This document shows, piece after piece, positions 39,899-49,870 of a DNA stretch of 64,000 nt. Position numbers and translations under genes: made by a program. The stretch is from Nostoc sp. LEGE 06077 (GTDB lineage: Bacteria > Cyanobacteriota > Cyanobacteriia > Cyanobacteriales > Nostocaceae), in assembly GCF_015207705.1 (NCBI RefSeq), contig NZ_JADEWI010000017.1:49636-113635 (forward strand), read 5' to 3'. Each line of letters opens with the position of its first letter. Position 1 is the stretch's first letter. The notes beneath the pieces are model-generated. The model saw only the letters and a program-made list of their open reading frames with translations, did no database searches and had not been told where the DNA came from.

Positions 39899-40025
39899 CA
39901 GCAGCAAAAATTAACAATTGTGTGAGTGAATACCATTTTCCATAGGTATCGGCACTTTGGTAGACTTGAAAACTGAAATGGCCAGATGAAATAACGCAAT
40001 AGAGAGCAGTTGAGAGGGTGAGTCT

Positions 40026-41063
40026 GTGGAAAATACGCTTGGGTTAGAGATTATTGAGGTAGTAGAACAAGCCGCGATCGCATCTGCGAAGTGGATGGGG
40101 AAAGGCGAAAAAAACACAGCTGACCAAGTAGCAGTGGAAGCTATGCGGGAGCGCATGAATAAAATATATATGCGCGGTCGTATCGTAATTGGAGAAGGGG
40201 AACGTGATGACGCTCCCATGCTCTATATCGGTGAAGAAGTTGGTATCTGTACTAGTCCAGATGCAAAAGACTTTTGTAACCCCGATGAATTAGTCGAAAT
40301 TGACATTGCCGTAGACCCCTGCGAAGGTACAAACTTAGTAGCATACGGACAACCTGGTTCAATGGCTGTGTTGGCAATTTCGGAAAAAGGTGGCTTGTTT
40401 GCTGCACCTGACTTCTATATGAAGAAACTAGCTGCACCTCCAGCCGCTAAAGGGAAGGTAGACATTAACAAGTCAGCCACCGAAAACCTTAAGATTCTCT
40501 CCGAGTGTCTAGAGCGATCGATTGATGAACTCGTAGTAGTTGTCATGAAGCGCGAACGTCACAACGATTTGATTAAAGAAATCCGCGAAGCGGGAGCTAG
40601 AGTCCAACTAATTTCTGATGGTGACGTAGGTGCAGCTATATCTTGTGGTTTTGCCGGAACTAATATCCATGCACTGATGGGTATTGGTGCTGCACCTGAA
40701 GGCGTGATTTCTGCGGCGGCTATGCGGGCAATGGGAGGACATTTCCAAGGCCAATTGATCTACGATCCAGCAGTAGTGAAAACAGGTCTAATTGGGGAAA
40801 GCAGAGAAGCTAACATTGACCGTTTGAAGTCTATGAATATCAATGACCCTGATAAGGTTTATGATTCTCATGAACTTGCTTCTGGTCAAAACGTTCTATT
40901 CGCTGCTTGCGGTATTACCCCTGGTAACTTGATGCAAGGTGTCCGCTTCTTCCACGGTGGTGCAAGAACTCAAAGCTTGGTTATTTCTAGCCAGTCTAAA
41001 ACAGCTAGATTTGTCGATACAATCCACATGGTAGAACAGCCTAAGACTCTGCAATTGCACTAG
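40026..41063 (+). CDS. glpX: Class II fructose-1,6-/sedoheptulose-1,7-bisphosphatase
   Basis: A 345-residue GlpX-type phosphatase, the dual FBP/SBPase of the cyanobacterial Calvin cycle. Metal- and substrate-site blocks are present: [47 protein letters not shown], and the [12 protein letters not shown] segment. The start is GTG with [17 protein letters not shown] as N-terminus, the family norm. hemA follows on the same strand after 132 bases, so the two may be weakly coupled, though repeats lie between them. Confidence 0.96.
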   Translation: MENTLGLEIIEVVEQAAIASAKWMGKGEKNTADQVAVEAMRERMNKIYMRGRIVIGEGERDDAPMLYIGEEVGICTSPDAKDFCNPDELVEIDIAVDPCEGTNLVAYGQPGSMAVLAISEKGGLFAAPDFYMKKLAAPPAAKGKVDINKSATENLKILSECLERSIDELVVVVMKRERHNDLIKEIREAGARVQLISDGDVGAAISCGFAGTNIHALMGIGAAPEGVISAAAMRAMGGHFQGQLIYDPAVVKTGLIGESREANIDRLKSMNINDPDKVYDSHELASGQNVLFAACGITPGNLMQGVRFFHGGARTQSLVISSQSKTARFVDTIHMVEQPKTLQLH

Positions 41064-41195
41064 AAATTAGGGAGTAGGGATCAAGAAAGCATGAAGTACG
41101 AAGGATGAAGTGTAAAATTTCATCCTTCAGCCTTCATCTTTTAGCAGCCTACACTCACCAATTGTTAATAATCCATTACTAATTATTGATAAGAA

Positions 41196-42482
41196 ATGAA
41201 TATTGCAGTGGTGGGGTTAAGCCATAAAACAGCCCCAGTCGAAATTCGGGAAAAGCTGAGTATTCCAGAACCACAAACTGAAAGCGCGATCGCTAATTTA
41301 ACCAGTTACCCCCACATTGACGAAGTTGCGATACTCAGCACTTGTAACCGTCTGGAAATTTACATTGTTGCTAGTGAAACTGATCAAGGTGTCCGCGAAG
41401 TTACTCAGTTTCTTTCAGAACATAGCAAGTTCCCTGTATCTTCTTTAAGGCAACATTTGTTTGTGTTGCTGCATGAAGATGCTGTAATGCACATCATGAG
41501 AGTTGCTGCTGGTTTAGATAGCTTGGTACTGGGAGAAGGCCAAATTCTGGCTCAGGTGAAGACTACCCACAAGCTAGGGCAGCAATACAATGGTATAAAA
41601 ACAATTTTGAATCGATTATTTAAACAAGCAATTACAGCCGGAAAACGGGTACGCACCGAAACAAGTATTGGCACTGGTGCAGTATCTATTAGTTCGGCAG
41701 CTGTGGAGTTGGCGCAAATCAAAGTTGCTAATTTATCTGCTTGTCGCGTGACCATTCTCGGCGCTGGCAAAATGTCGCGGTTGCTGGTACAACATTTAAT
41801 TTCTAAAGGTGCGGGACAAATTAATATTGTCAATCGCTCACGCGATCGCGCCCAGGAATTAGCCAAGCAGTTCTCTGATCAACCAATCCGTACTCATTTA
41901 TTGGCGGAAATGATGACTGTAATCGCCGAAAGTGATTTAGTATTTACTAGCACTTCGGCTACAGAGCCAATACTTGACCGCGCCAAATTAGAAATAGTTT
42001 TAGAACCTGGCCGTCCTTTGATGTTATTTGATATCTCTGTGCCGCGTAACGTCCACTCTGATGTCAATGAACTGTCAAATGTTCAGGCGTTTAATGTCGA
42101 TGATTTAAAAGCAGTGGTGGCGCAAAACTATGAAAGCCGCCGCAAAATGGCTCAGGAAGCCGAAAAACTTTTAGAAGAAGAAGTAGAAGCTTTCGATGTT
42201 TGGTGGCGCAGTTTAGAAACTGTAACTACTATCAGCTGTCTGCGAAATAAAATCGAAACCATCCGCGAACAAGAGTTGGAAAAAGCTTTATCGCGCTTGG
42301 GTTCAGAATTTGGTGACAAACACCAGGAAGTGATCGAAGCTTTAACAAGAGGAATAGTTAACAAAATTTTACATGATCCAATGGTGCAATTACGAGCGCA
42401 GCAGGATGTAGAGGCAAGACGACGTTGTATGCAAACGCTACAAATGTTGTTTAACCTGGATGTTGAAGAGCAGTTCAGTTAA
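41196..42482 (+). CDS. hemA: Glutamyl-tRNA reductase
   Basis: A 428-residue GluTR, the first committed enzyme of tetrapyrrole synthesis, making glutamate-1-semialdehyde for chlorophyll, haem and bilins. The catalytic C50 is in [12 protein letters not shown]. The NADPH-binding domain carries [13 protein letters not shown] near residues 185-197, and the dimerisation helix follows. The length is normal. The N-terminus [23 protein letters not shown] is the family start. Confidence 0.97.
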   Translation: MNIAVVGLSHKTAPVEIREKLSIPEPQTESAIANLTSYPHIDEVAILSTCNRLEIYIVASETDQGVREVTQFLSEHSKFPVSSLRQHLFVLLHEDAVMHIMRVAAGLDSLVLGEGQILAQVKTTHKLGQQYNGIKTILNRLFKQAITAGKRVRTETSIGTGAVSISSAAVELAQIKVANLSACRVTILGAGKMSRLLVQHLISKGAGQINIVNRSRDRAQELAKQFSDQPIRTHLLAEMMTVIAESDLVFTSTSATEPILDRAKLEIVLEPGRPLMLFDISVPRNVHSDVNELSNVQAFNVDDLKAVVAQNYESRRKMAQEAEKLLEEEVEAFDVWWRSLETVTTISCLRNKIETIREQELEKALSRLGSEFGDKHQEVIEALTRGIVNKILHDPMVQLRAQQDVEARRRCMQTLQMLFNLDVEEQFS

Positions 42483-42484
42483 AA

Positions 42485-42645
42485 AAGGGTGTAGGGGTGA
42501 AAGGGTATAGGGGTGTAAGGGTTAAACGAGTAATAATTCTTTCGTAAGTTTTGTAGTGATAGCTCATTCAACTTAAATTTAGTTAAGTTAACATGGTTAC
42601 TCTTTTCCCTAACACCCTGACACCCTGACACCCAGCCTCAATAGA
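42485..42645. repeat. Short tandem repeats with G-rich and inverted C-rich halves
   Basis: gggtgtaggggtgaaagggt begins a run of GGGTGTA-like heptamers (42485-42523). An inverted, C-rich counterpart (ccctaacaccctgacaccct) lies at 42605-42640. Such heptameric repeats are typical of Nostoc/Anabaena spacers, and the two halves could pair across the hemA 3' region. Confidence 0.6.
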
Positions 42646-42664
42646 TAAATTGTCTGCTGAAATT

Positions 42665-43312
42665 TTATTTTGATGCGATCGCCCCTTCAAATTCTTCTAA
42701 AGCCTGAAGATTACCTACTTGCCAAGCACGTTCCACAAAAGTAGGAATGATTTGCTTGATTGGGATGTCTTCAAATAGAGGACTATCATCATAAACTAAA
42801 TAAATTCCCTCACGCAATACATAAATTTTCAGTGTGCCGCTATCATAAACCCAAAGTTCCGGCACGCCAATGGCTGCATAAGCATCAAGTTTGGTTTTAG
42901 AAGTTACATCAGATTGAATTGCTAAATCGGGTGGTGGATCGTCAGGTTCTAAGCGACGACAACCAATCATCCGCTGATAATTTTGGATGTAAAAGCAAGC
43001 GTCGGGTTCAACTCCGGCTATACCTTCTCTTTTGAAAGTAGTTGAACCAAAAGGTTGATATCTCAGACCTTTTACCTTTAGCAATATTTTGACAATATCT
43101 GAAAGCATATCTCTGGGTATTTCCTGCTCAGGTAAAGGAACCATAATTTCTAAAGTACCCTGACTGTAAGCTACTCTCGCACGCCGTTTTTCTCCCAACT
43201 CCCCTAAAATCGCCTCAAATTCTGACCAACTGACATCTGGTATAGTGACTGCACTACCAGGAGCCAACTGCATCTGACTAACAGGTTTCGCAACGGGAAT
43301 AACAGCAGTCAT
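42665..43312 (-). CDS. Uma2-family (DUF820) putative endonuclease
   Basis: A 215-residue protein of the Uma2 family, one of the large PD-(D/E)xK-fold paralogous groups of cyanobacteria. The acidic residues are in GVEPDACFYIQN and PPDLAIQSDVTSKTKL (motif D...D/E...K), followed by AYAAIGVPELWVYDSG, where W.YD is typical. Dozens of copies occur per genome and their role is unknown; links to mobile elements are suspected. It is a single gene. Confidence 0.88.
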   Translation of the reverse strand: MTAVIPVAKPVSQMQLAPGSAVTIPDVSWSEFEAILGELGEKRRARVAYSQGTLEIMVPLPEQEIPRDMLSDIVKILLKVKGLRYQPFGSTTFKREGIAGVEPDACFYIQNYQRMIGCRRLEPDDPPPDLAIQSDVTSKTKLDAYAAIGVPELWVYDSGTLKIYVLREGIYLVYDDSPLFEDIPIKQIIPTFVERAWQVGNLQALEEFEGAIASK

Positions 43313-43651
43313 AATTTCAAGAAGCTAGATATTGTATATTAATTTATCAATAAATCCAGTGGGCTGGTTTTGGTAGAGCGATCGCCAAGTCTACTTTTTT
43401 GAAAATTTCAAATGAAAATAACACAGATAGTTTTCTGTGTTTACTTAAAATATAATTTTTTACCAAGATTTTGTGTGCAGGCAGAAAATTATCTTTGTGG
43501 TCTGGGATTTGTTTTTATTACGCTAGACTAATAGTATTTTCTGCCAATTAATCGTTTATATTATATTGGCGATCGCTCCTCAATATCAGCAATATTTTGA
43601 ATTTTTAATGGTAGCGATTTTAATTTCTTATAGGAGGAGTCTTGTCCTCAC

Positions 43652-43864
43652 TTAATAATCCATTAAGGCTCCTTGACTAATCATCGTCCGTTCATTTTTT
43701 GTAGTCGAGGGAATTTGCTCGTTTTGAAGAACTACGTATAAGGTACTTTGCTCAATACTTAGAAATTTAGCCACTTGTACATAAGAAGTACCCTGTTTAA
43801 TTATCTGGATTCTTCCTTGCCTAAACTCATGAATGTTTCTGCATAGCGAAATGTAAAGAACAAC
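43652..43864 (-). pseudogene. Helix-turn-helix fragment without a start codon
   Basis: On the minus strand 70 codons (43652-43864) read RQGRIQIIKQGTSYVQVAKF followed by LSIEQSTLYVVLQNEQIP, a plausible HTH like those of resolvases or recombination-linked regulators. The frame opens from an upstream TAA with no ATG, GTG or TTG before the conserved part. I therefore treat it as a degraded gene inside a 706-base spacer (43313-44018), in which I see nothing else apart from a HIP1 site. Confidence 0.35.
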
Positions 43865-44018
43865 TTAAGAAAATTCAATTTCTCTCTAAACAAATCGCAA
43901 AATTAACATTAATTCAAAATTTAGCCAATGTAGAAATATCGCTGCATTTTAGGAGGACAGCACCACTAATTCGATTGCTTTCTAATTAGATTAGGGTCGA
44001 ATTAATTATCAGAAAATT

Positions 44019-44609
44019 ATGAGAAAAGAACAGTTTGAGACTTTGCTACAGTTTTTTAAAGTGTTAGCAGACGAAAGTAGATTAAAAATTGTAGGTATTT
44101 TGGCAAATCAAGAGTGTAGTGTGGAAGAATTAGCTGCACTTATGCAACTCAAAGAACCGACAGTATCTCACCATTTGACGAAACTGAAGGAAGTAAATTT
44201 AGTAACTATGCGTCCTGATGGTAATAGTCGTTTATATCAGCTAGATAATGCAGCTTTAGAAAACATCAGCAAGGAAATTTTTACCCCAGGAAAGATAGCA
44301 TCTTTAATTGAGCATATAGATACTGAAGCTTGGGAAAGCAAAGTTTTGAATAATTATCTAGAAAGCAATTCCACCAGCTTAGATGGAGTTCAACGCCTCA
44401 AAGAAATTCCCGTTAGTCGCAAAAAGCGTTTAGTAATTCTCAAGTGGTTATCAACTAAGTTTGAGTCAGAAGTCGAATATTCCGAACAGATGGTGAACGA
44501 CATTCTCGGTCGTTATCATTCTGACTACCTTACCTTACAAAGAGAGTTAATTAGTTGCAAATTCATTCACAGAAAAGATGGCATTTTTTTGCGTAATTTA
44601 CAGGATTGA
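44019..44609 (+). CDS. ArsR-family regulator with DUF2087
   Basis: A 196-residue transcription factor. An ArsR winged helix-turn-helix spans about residues 5-75 (FFKVLADESRLKIVGILANQECSVEELAALMQLKEPTVSHHLTKL...). A C-terminal DUF2087 block lies around residues 130-195 (KKRLVILKWLSTKFE ... YSEQMVNDILGRYHSDYLTLQRELI). The recognition helix is PTVSHHL. No cysteine metal site (ELCVCD) is present, so direct metal sensing is unlikely. DUF2087 proteins are usually one-component regulators; the ligand is unknown. Confidence 0.88.
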   Translation: MRKEQFETLLQFFKVLADESRLKIVGILANQECSVEELAALMQLKEPTVSHHLTKLKEVNLVTMRPDGNSRLYQLDNAALENISKEIFTPGKIASLIEHIDTEAWESKVLNNYLESNSTSLDGVQRLKEIPVSRKKRLVILKWLSTKFESEVEYSEQMVNDILGRYHSDYLTLQRELISCKFIHRKDGIFLRNLQD

Positions 44610-44696
44610 GAATGATTAAAAAAATTAAGAATATAGGAGTCAGTAATCAGAATATTATTCTAAGTTCTGACTCCTGGGAGTGGATTGAATAGAAAA

Positions 44697-45479
44697 TTAT
44701 TTTCCTAAATAAGCTTCTAACACTTGGGAATTAGTTTGAATTTCGTTGGGAGAACCATCAGCTAAATTCTGTCCTTCAGCCAGTACCCAAACGCGATCGC
44801 ACAAGGACATAATCACATCCATATTGTGTTCAATAATTAAAAATGTCAGACCGTCTTGGCGGTTCCAGGTGACAATGCGATCGCATATATCATCAATTAA
44901 TCTCGGATTCACCCCGGCTGCTGGTTCATCCAACAAAATCAACTTAGGGTTAGTCATCAACGCCCTACCCATTTCTAGCAGCTTGCGTTGTCCACCAGAC
45001 AAACATCCAGCATAATCTTGCGCTTTCTGCGCCAACCCCACAGACTCTAACAAAAACATTGCCCGTTCTTGCAATTGCTTTTCTTCTTTGGCGACTAAGT
45101 GGGGTTGGAGTTGCACTTGCCAAAAACTTTCACCTGTTTGCTTCTGCGCCGCCAAAAGCATATTTTCCAACACAGACAACCGCGAGAGAGTTCGCGCTAC
45201 TTGGAAAGTGCGAACTAGTCCCTGCTGGGCAATTTGGTATGGTTGCAACTGCTGAATTTGTTCGCCATCAAAAATCACGCGTCCCTTATCTGGACGAATG
45301 AAGTTAGACAGTAAGTTAAATAAAGTGGTTTTACCCGCACCATTGGGGCCAATCAACCCAGTGATGCTACCTTTAACAACTTCAATTGTTGCCTCATTCA
45401 CTGCTTTGATCCCGCCAAAGCTTTTGCAAAGTCCAGAGGCGGCTAATAGGGGAAGGGGCGATGATTGGTTATTTACCAA
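44697..45479 (-). CDS. ABC transporter ATPase, branched-chain/neutral amino acid type (LivG-like)
   Basis: A 260-residue ATPase. Walker A is GLIGPNGAGKTTLF near residue 36, the signature is LSGGQRKLLEMGRALM, and Walker B is LILLDEPAAGV, with H-loop IEHNMD. It belongs to the LivG group of branched-chain or neutral amino acid importers. It overlaps the upstream permease gene by 11 bases, so the two are co-translated. In Anabaena a corresponding pair belongs to the N-I neutral amino acid permease (Nat), which I consider likely; substrate is not readable here. No binding-protein gene is adjacent. Confidence 0.9.
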   Translation of the reverse strand: MVNNQSSPLPLLAASGLCKSFGGIKAVNEATIEVVKGSITGLIGPNGAGKTTLFNLLSNFIRPDKGRVIFDGEQIQQLQPYQIAQQGLVRTFQVARTLSRLSVLENMLLAAQKQTGESFWQVQLQPHLVAKEEKQLQERAMFLLESVGLAQKAQDYAGCLSGGQRKLLEMGRALMTNPKLILLDEPAAGVNPRLIDDICDRIVTWNRQDGLTFLIIEHNMDVIMSLCDRVWVLAEGQNLADGSPNEIQTNSQVLEAYLGK

Positions 45480-46602
45480 GGGTGAGTTCCTCCTTTTTCC
45501 CTAAGATACCTTGCGGTCGCCAAATCATTAGCACCATTAAAATTAAACCAATAACCATAATCCGAAATGCACCCAGCCGCGCTTCATCTAAAGGAATAAT
45601 TCTGGGTAGAACTTCTCTAGTAATGGCATCGTAAGCAAAGTAAATTACCGCACCTAAAATTGTGCCGATGTTATTTCCAGAACCGCCCAAAATTACCATA
45701 ATCCAAGCGTCAAAGGTTAGCTGCGGTTGGAAATTATCTGGATAAATCGCACTTAATTGCCAAGCAAAGAAAGCACCTGCCACACCAGCGATCGCACCAC
45801 CCAACATCAGCGATTGGATTTTATACCAAAAGACATTTTTACCCAAAGCTTTGGGGATTTCTTCATCTTCGCGGATTGCTTTTAAAACTCGACCCCAAGG
45901 CGATCGCACTAATATTTCTAACCGCCAAAAAACAAACGCCAATACCAACAGCGACAACAGCATGAAACCAGCTTTGGGGTTGTTACTATACAATCCAATC
46001 AAACCAGATAGATAAATTGCGGCTGTCAACAAACCCAAAACCATCCCTACACCTAAACGTGATGCGAGTTCTTGCTTGCTGCTGGTTTTTTTAGCAGTAT
46101 CAGCCACTAAAAATCTTTGGGCTGTGCGAATCCAGCGCCACAAAACAAAAAAAGTCACAGCCGCCAACAACGTCAGCAACCCAATCATGACTAGGCGCGT
46201 AATCAAATTTGTTTCTGTGGAGAAGGGGATAGTATAACTTTGCACACCAAACGCCCCAGAGACCCAGGTATCACCTACGGGTAATTCTTGGTTATTCACC
46301 ACCAAGCGAATCAGTTCGCCTGTCCCAATAGTGACGATCGCCAGATAATCTTCTCGCAAACGCAGAGTCGCAAAACCGATTAACAAACCCAACAAAGCCG
46401 CTACCACCGCCCCAATCACTGCTGATATCAGCAAAGGAACGCCTTTTAAACTTAACAATACTGTTGTATAAGCTCCCAAGGTCATAAAAGCAATATGACC
46501 AAAGTTAATTAACCCCGTAAAGCCCCACTGTAAATTCAGTCCCAGACCAAATAGGGCAAAAATTGCCGTAGAGATTGCCAGAAAAATTAAATAATCAACC
46601 AT
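45469..46602 (-). CDS. ABC transporter permease, branched-chain/neutral amino acid type (LivM-like)
   Basis: A 377-residue membrane protein with about nine or ten transmembrane segments. LivM-family blocks are GLGLNLQWGFTGLINFGHIAFMTLGAY near residues 19-45, ALLGLLIGFATLRLREDYLAI, the EAA-like loop SPWGRVLKAIREDEEIPKALGK, and VILGGSGNNIGTILGA. It forms the translocation path with another LivH-type permease not present in this window, and pairs with the ATPase encoded just downstream. The N-terminus MVDYLIFLAISTAIFALFG is the start; a repeat tract lies upstream. Confidence 0.9.
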   Translation of the reverse strand: MVDYLIFLAISTAIFALFGLGLNLQWGFTGLINFGHIAFMTLGAYTTVLLSLKGVPLLISAVIGAVVAALLGLLIGFATLRLREDYLAIVTIGTGELIRLVVNNQELPVGDTWVSGAFGVQSYTIPFSTETNLITRLVMIGLLTLLAAVTFFVLWRWIRTAQRFLVADTAKKTSSKQELASRLGVGMVLGLLTAAIYLSGLIGLYSNNPKAGFMLLSLLVLAFVFWRLEILVRSPWGRVLKAIREDEEIPKALGKNVFWYKIQSLMLGGAIAGVAGAFFAWQLSAIYPDNFQPQLTFDAWIMVILGGSGNNIGTILGAVIYFAYDAITREVLPRIIPLDEARLGAFRIMVIGLILMVLMIWRPQGILGKKEELTLGK

Positions 46603-46603
46603 A

Positions 46604-46715
46604 ACAGTTAACAGTTATCAGTTAACAGTAATCAGTAAACGCTCAACAGTAGGCAGGGAAAGGTAAACACTTTTCCACTGATTACTGATCACTGCCTACC
46701 GATTACTGTCTCAAG
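46604..46715. repeat. Short tandem/inverted repeat of TAACAGT units
   Basis: aacagttaacagttatcagt and related heptamers (46604-46640) run just upstream of the permease gene, and an inverted series (actgattactgatcactg, then attactg) ends near 46712. The arms can pair. This matches the style of the other dispersed short repeats. Confidence 0.55.
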
Positions 46716-46792
46716 ATAGTACATCTTACCGTTCACCATTGCCAATTTTTGGGAACAATAGCCTTGACTTTTGGAACATAGTTTATTGATAT

Positions 46793-46990
46793 ATGAACTT
46801 GCTGCGTATAAGAATCCATCATTTAATCGAGCAGTTAGGTGATGAAGAACTCCAAAGCGTTTGGGAGGATGTTCACGCTTTACATTGTGACTTTTATATG
46901 CTGAAAGCCATACAAAAAGTAAAGCAATCACAACAACCGTGGGATATCTTGACTCAAGAAGAAGCGATACAAATTTTAATGTTTTACTGA
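46793..46990 (+). CDS. Small hypothetical protein, possible antitoxin partner
   Basis: A 65-residue acidic/helical protein (MNLLRIRIHHLIEQLGDEE.. ..TQEEAIQILMF) with no membrane segment and no clear ribosome-binding site. It lies 102 bases upstream of a small RelE-like gene on the same strand, so a toxin-antitoxin pair is possible. The helical pattern (LGDEELQSVWEDVHAL) would suit a dimerising or toxin-binding helix. There is no recognised DNA-binding motif. Confidence 0.5.
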   Translation: MNLLRIRIHHLIEQLGDEELQSVWEDVHALHCDFYMLKAIQKVKQSQQPWDILTQEEAIQILMFY

Positions 46991-47092
46991 TGCAGCGGTG
47001 AAAAAGAAGTTAGAGGCTAGGTACTAATCCTATCTGACATCTGATTCCCCTACACCCCTATCCCCTTATACCCCTAATAGAGGTGATGCCTA

Positions 47093-47350
47093 GTGAGTGT
47101 GGAAATGCGCTATGCCAGGTCTTTTTTAATGGATCTGAAAAGTTTAGAACCTGCTGCTTATCAGCGGGTATATGATTTTGTGTTTTTTGAATTTGGCGAA
47201 AAGTGGCAGCTGCATTGTCTTCCCGAACTGCGACAACTAGATGGGGAGGGCATTTTTCATCGCTTTACCCTAGATGATTATTTAATTGGAATTGAAATTA
47301 GAGGAGAAATTGTCAAGTTTCTGCGAGTCATACCTATGCCAGATGTTTAG
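47093..47350 (+). CDS. Possible RelE/HigB-like small protein
   Basis: An 85-residue protein starting GTG after a good AGAGGTGATG-like ribosome-binding site; an internal ATG (M5) is an alternative. The secondary-structure pattern, with an N-terminal helix pair and a C-terminal strand series (DYLIGIEIRGEIVKFLRVIPMPD), looks like the RelE/ParE-type fold of mRNA interferase toxins. I do not see the complete catalytic residue set, so activity is unproven. It sits between a 65-residue gene and pgi. Confidence 0.5.
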   Translation: MSVEMRYARSFLMDLKSLEPAAYQRVYDFVFFEFGEKWQLHCLPELRQLDGEGIFHRFTLDDYLIGIEIRGEIVKFLRVIPMPDV

Positions 47351-47455
47351 GATGGCAAATTAGCCCAACACTTAAAACTGTATAAGGCTAGGCAGGGATG
47401 CACCTGAGCTTACATTAAACTTGTCATGGAAAAACAACTTACTTGAGATTTCCCT

Positions 47456-49042
47456 ATGGATGCAATAGCACTTTGGCAAAGATACCAAGATTGGTTATAT
47501 TTCCACGAGGGATTAGGACTGTACTTAGATGTAAGTCGGATGCGCTTTGATGATGCCTTCGTGGAATCATTGCGTCCGAAGTTTGACAAGGCTTTTGGGG
47601 ATATGGCGGAGTTAGAAAAGGGTGCGATCGCCAATCCCGACGAAAACCGCATGGTTGGACATTACTGGCTGCGAAACCCTGATTTAGCACCCACTCCTGA
47701 ACTGACACAAGAAATTGTCCAAACATTAGAACAAATTGAAGCCTTTGCCGAAAAAGTCCAAACAGGTGCAATACATCCTCCGCGAGCCAGTCGCTTCACT
47801 GATATCATCTCTATTGGTATTGGTGGTTCTGCCCTTGGCCCCGAATTTGTTGCTGAAGCCCTCGCCCCTGATTTCCCTCCCTTAAAAATTCACTTTATTG
47901 ACAATAGCGACCCGGCAGGTATTGACCGTATTCTTAACCAATTACGCAACAGCCTCGCCAGCACTTTAGTTTTGGTTATCTCCAAATCTGGAGGTACGCC
48001 AGAACCCCGCAACGGCATGATTGAAGTCAAGAAAGCTTACGCCGGACACAATCTTGATTTTGCTCAATATGCTGTAGCAATTACCAGCTCTGGTAGTCAA
48101 TTAGATAAAGTTGCCCAGTCCGAAGGTTGGTTAGCTACATTCCCCATGTATGACTGGATAGGCGGCCGCACCTCAGAAATGTCGACTGTGGGTTTAGTAC
48201 CAGCAGCATTACAAGGCATTGATGTGCGTGCCATGCTGGAGGGTGCAAAAGAAATGGATGATGCAACCCGCATCCCAGATATCAAAAAGAACCCTGCGGC
48301 TTTGTTGGCTTTATCCTGGTACTATGCTGGCGATGGTAAGGGCAAAAAAGATATGGTTGTTCTACCTTACAAAGACAGCTTGGCTCTGTTCAGCCGCTAT
48401 TTGCAACAGCTGGTGATGGAGTCCTTGGGTAAGGAAAAAGATTTAGACGGTAATATTGTCCATCAAGGTATCGCCGTTTATGGTAATAAAGGCTCAACAG
48501 ACCAACACGCTTATGTTCAACAGTTGCGTGATGGTGTACCAAACTTCTTTGCTACTTTCGTTGAAGTTTTGGAAGATCGTCATGGCCAATCCCCAGAAAT
48601 AGATCCTGGAGTTACATCTGGTGATTATCTCTCCGGTTTTCTTCAAGGAACTCGGAAAGCTCTTTATGAAAATCAGCGCGATTCAATTACTATAACTATC
48701 CCTCAAGTTAATGCTCGCACAGTCGGGGCTTTAATTGCTTTGTATGACCGTGCAGTTGGTTTCTATGGCAACTTAGTTAACGTTAACGCCTACCACCAAC
48801 CAGGAGTAGAAGCCGGTAAAAAAGCTGCTGCTGCTATCCTTGATCTGCAAACTAAAGTAGTTGCTGTTTTGCAAGCTGAAAAAACACCTCTTTCTTTGGC
48901 AGAAATTGCTGAGAAAGCTGGTATGGCTGAAGAAGTAGAAGCAATTTACAAGATTCTGCGTCACTTGCACGTAAACCAGCGCGGTGTAGTGTTACAAGGT
49001 AATTTTGCTGAACCTGGTAGTTTGAAGGTTTCTCTGAGCTAA
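47456..49042 (+). CDS. pgi: Glucose-6-phosphate isomerase
   Basis: A 528-residue PGI interconverting glucose-6-P and fructose-6-P. Signature parts are [28 protein letters not shown] near residue 180 and [15 protein letters not shown] with the catalytic residues. The C-terminus has the lysine-bearing [15 protein letters not shown] block. An extra winged-helix-like C-terminal extension (about residues 460-528, [26 protein letters not shown]) is characteristic of cyanobacterial PGI. The gene is monocistronic and has a good downstream terminator. Confidence 0.97.
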   Translation: MDAIALWQRYQDWLYFHEGLGLYLDVSRMRFDDAFVESLRPKFDKAFGDMAELEKGAIANPDENRMVGHYWLRNPDLAPTPELTQEIVQTLEQIEAFAEKVQTGAIHPPRASRFTDIISIGIGGSALGPEFVAEALAPDFPPLKIHFIDNSDPAGIDRILNQLRNSLASTLVLVISKSGGTPEPRNGMIEVKKAYAGHNLDFAQYAVAITSSGSQLDKVAQSEGWLATFPMYDWIGGRTSEMSTVGLVPAALQGIDVRAMLEGAKEMDDATRIPDIKKNPAALLALSWYYAGDGKGKKDMVVLPYKDSLALFSRYLQQLVMESLGKEKDLDGNIVHQGIAVYGNKGSTDQHAYVQQLRDGVPNFFATFVEVLEDRHGQSPEIDPGVTSGDYLSGFLQGTRKALYENQRDSITITIPQVNARTVGALIALYDRAVGFYGNLVNVNAYHQPGVEAGKKAAAAILDLQTKVVAVLQAEKTPLSLAEIAEKAGMAEEVEAIYKILRHLHVNQRGVVLQGNFAEPGSLKVSLS

Positions 49043-49081
49043 TTTGTTCTCAAGTTTTTTGATCAGTTGATATCTACAGTT

Positions 49082-49133
49082 AAGCATCCTGATATGAAGT
49101 AAAAACTTTCATTTTCAGGATGCTTTATTTTTA
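49082..49133 (+). terminator. Rho-independent terminator of pgi
   Basis: aagcatcctga (49082-49092) pairs with tcaggatgctt (49115-49125) over a 22-nt loop and is followed by tatttttaat. It lies 40 bases after the pgi stop. Confidence 0.85.
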
Positions 49134-49213
49134 ATCAGATAAGTAATAGTATTGTTTAATTACGAATTACGTTAGCAACGTTAGAAGCTTCAAGACGTAT
49201 TACGAATATAAAA

Positions 49214-49870
49214 TTAAACCACACTCATCAATCGCTGATTAAAGTAGCTTTTTGGTAAAAAGCACTGGTCAAGAAAAAATGGATTTCGGATATTTTCGCT
49301 GATTATATTATTTGATTTATGCAAATGACAGAATGGTGGCACAATTCCCCAGTCTTCTGCTAACCAAATCCAGTATCCTATTTCGATTTTGCCGTAATTT
49401 GATCCTGTGAGGATTTCTCCAACACTATTATTTATCGAAACTAATTCTGGGGAAGATTTAACTTCAATTAATAACCAAGCTAATTCATCTACTGAAAATT
49501 GATAGCCGTTATCTTTAGCTATTTCAATAAACTGTTGAGGATTCTTAGATGCTAGTAATTTATCTTTCAAAGATGGAATTTTTTGTGCCATATCAAACAG
49601 ATCCCAAATCTGTTTTCGGGTGACGACAAACCAAGCAAGTGCCTCTGGAGCGAAATTATAACCATTTTGTTTGGCTAATTTAATAAATGGTTCAATGCGG
49701 TCGGTTTCTCCTAATTGAGCTTTTAGAAAAAAGTTCCTTTCTACTAGTGAGAAGAAATCAATAATCTTTTGCCATGTATAATGGTCGAACTTCTTATTAA
49801 ATTTGACTTTTTCTTTCCAATAGAAATATTTATCATCTCTCAAGAAGAAATTCCAGAGTTGATAATACAT
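49214..49870 (-). CDS. Nif11-like domain protein
   Basis: A 218-residue protein with two Nif11-type repeats, FIKLAKQNGYNFAPEALAW (about residues 85-103) and FIEIAKDNGYQFSVDELAW (about residues 136-154), each preceded by a short helix. Nif11 domains appear in nitrogen-fixation-linked proteins and as leader peptides of RiPPs, but here there is no Gly-Gly cleavage site or core peptide. A leader function is therefore unlikely. The N-terminal 60 and C-terminal 60 residues are unlike the family. The role is unknown. Confidence 0.65.
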   Translation of the reverse strand: MYYQLWNFFLRDDKYFYWKEKVKFNKKFDHYTWQKIIDFFSLVERNFFLKAQLGETDRIEPFIKLAKQNGYNFAPEALAWFVVTRKQIWDLFDMAQKIPSLKDKLLASKNPQQFIEIAKDNGYQFSVDELAWLLIEVKSSPELVSINNSVGEILTGSNYGKIEIGYWIWLAEDWGIVPPFCHLHKSNNIISENIRNPFFLDQCFLPKSYFNQRLMSVV

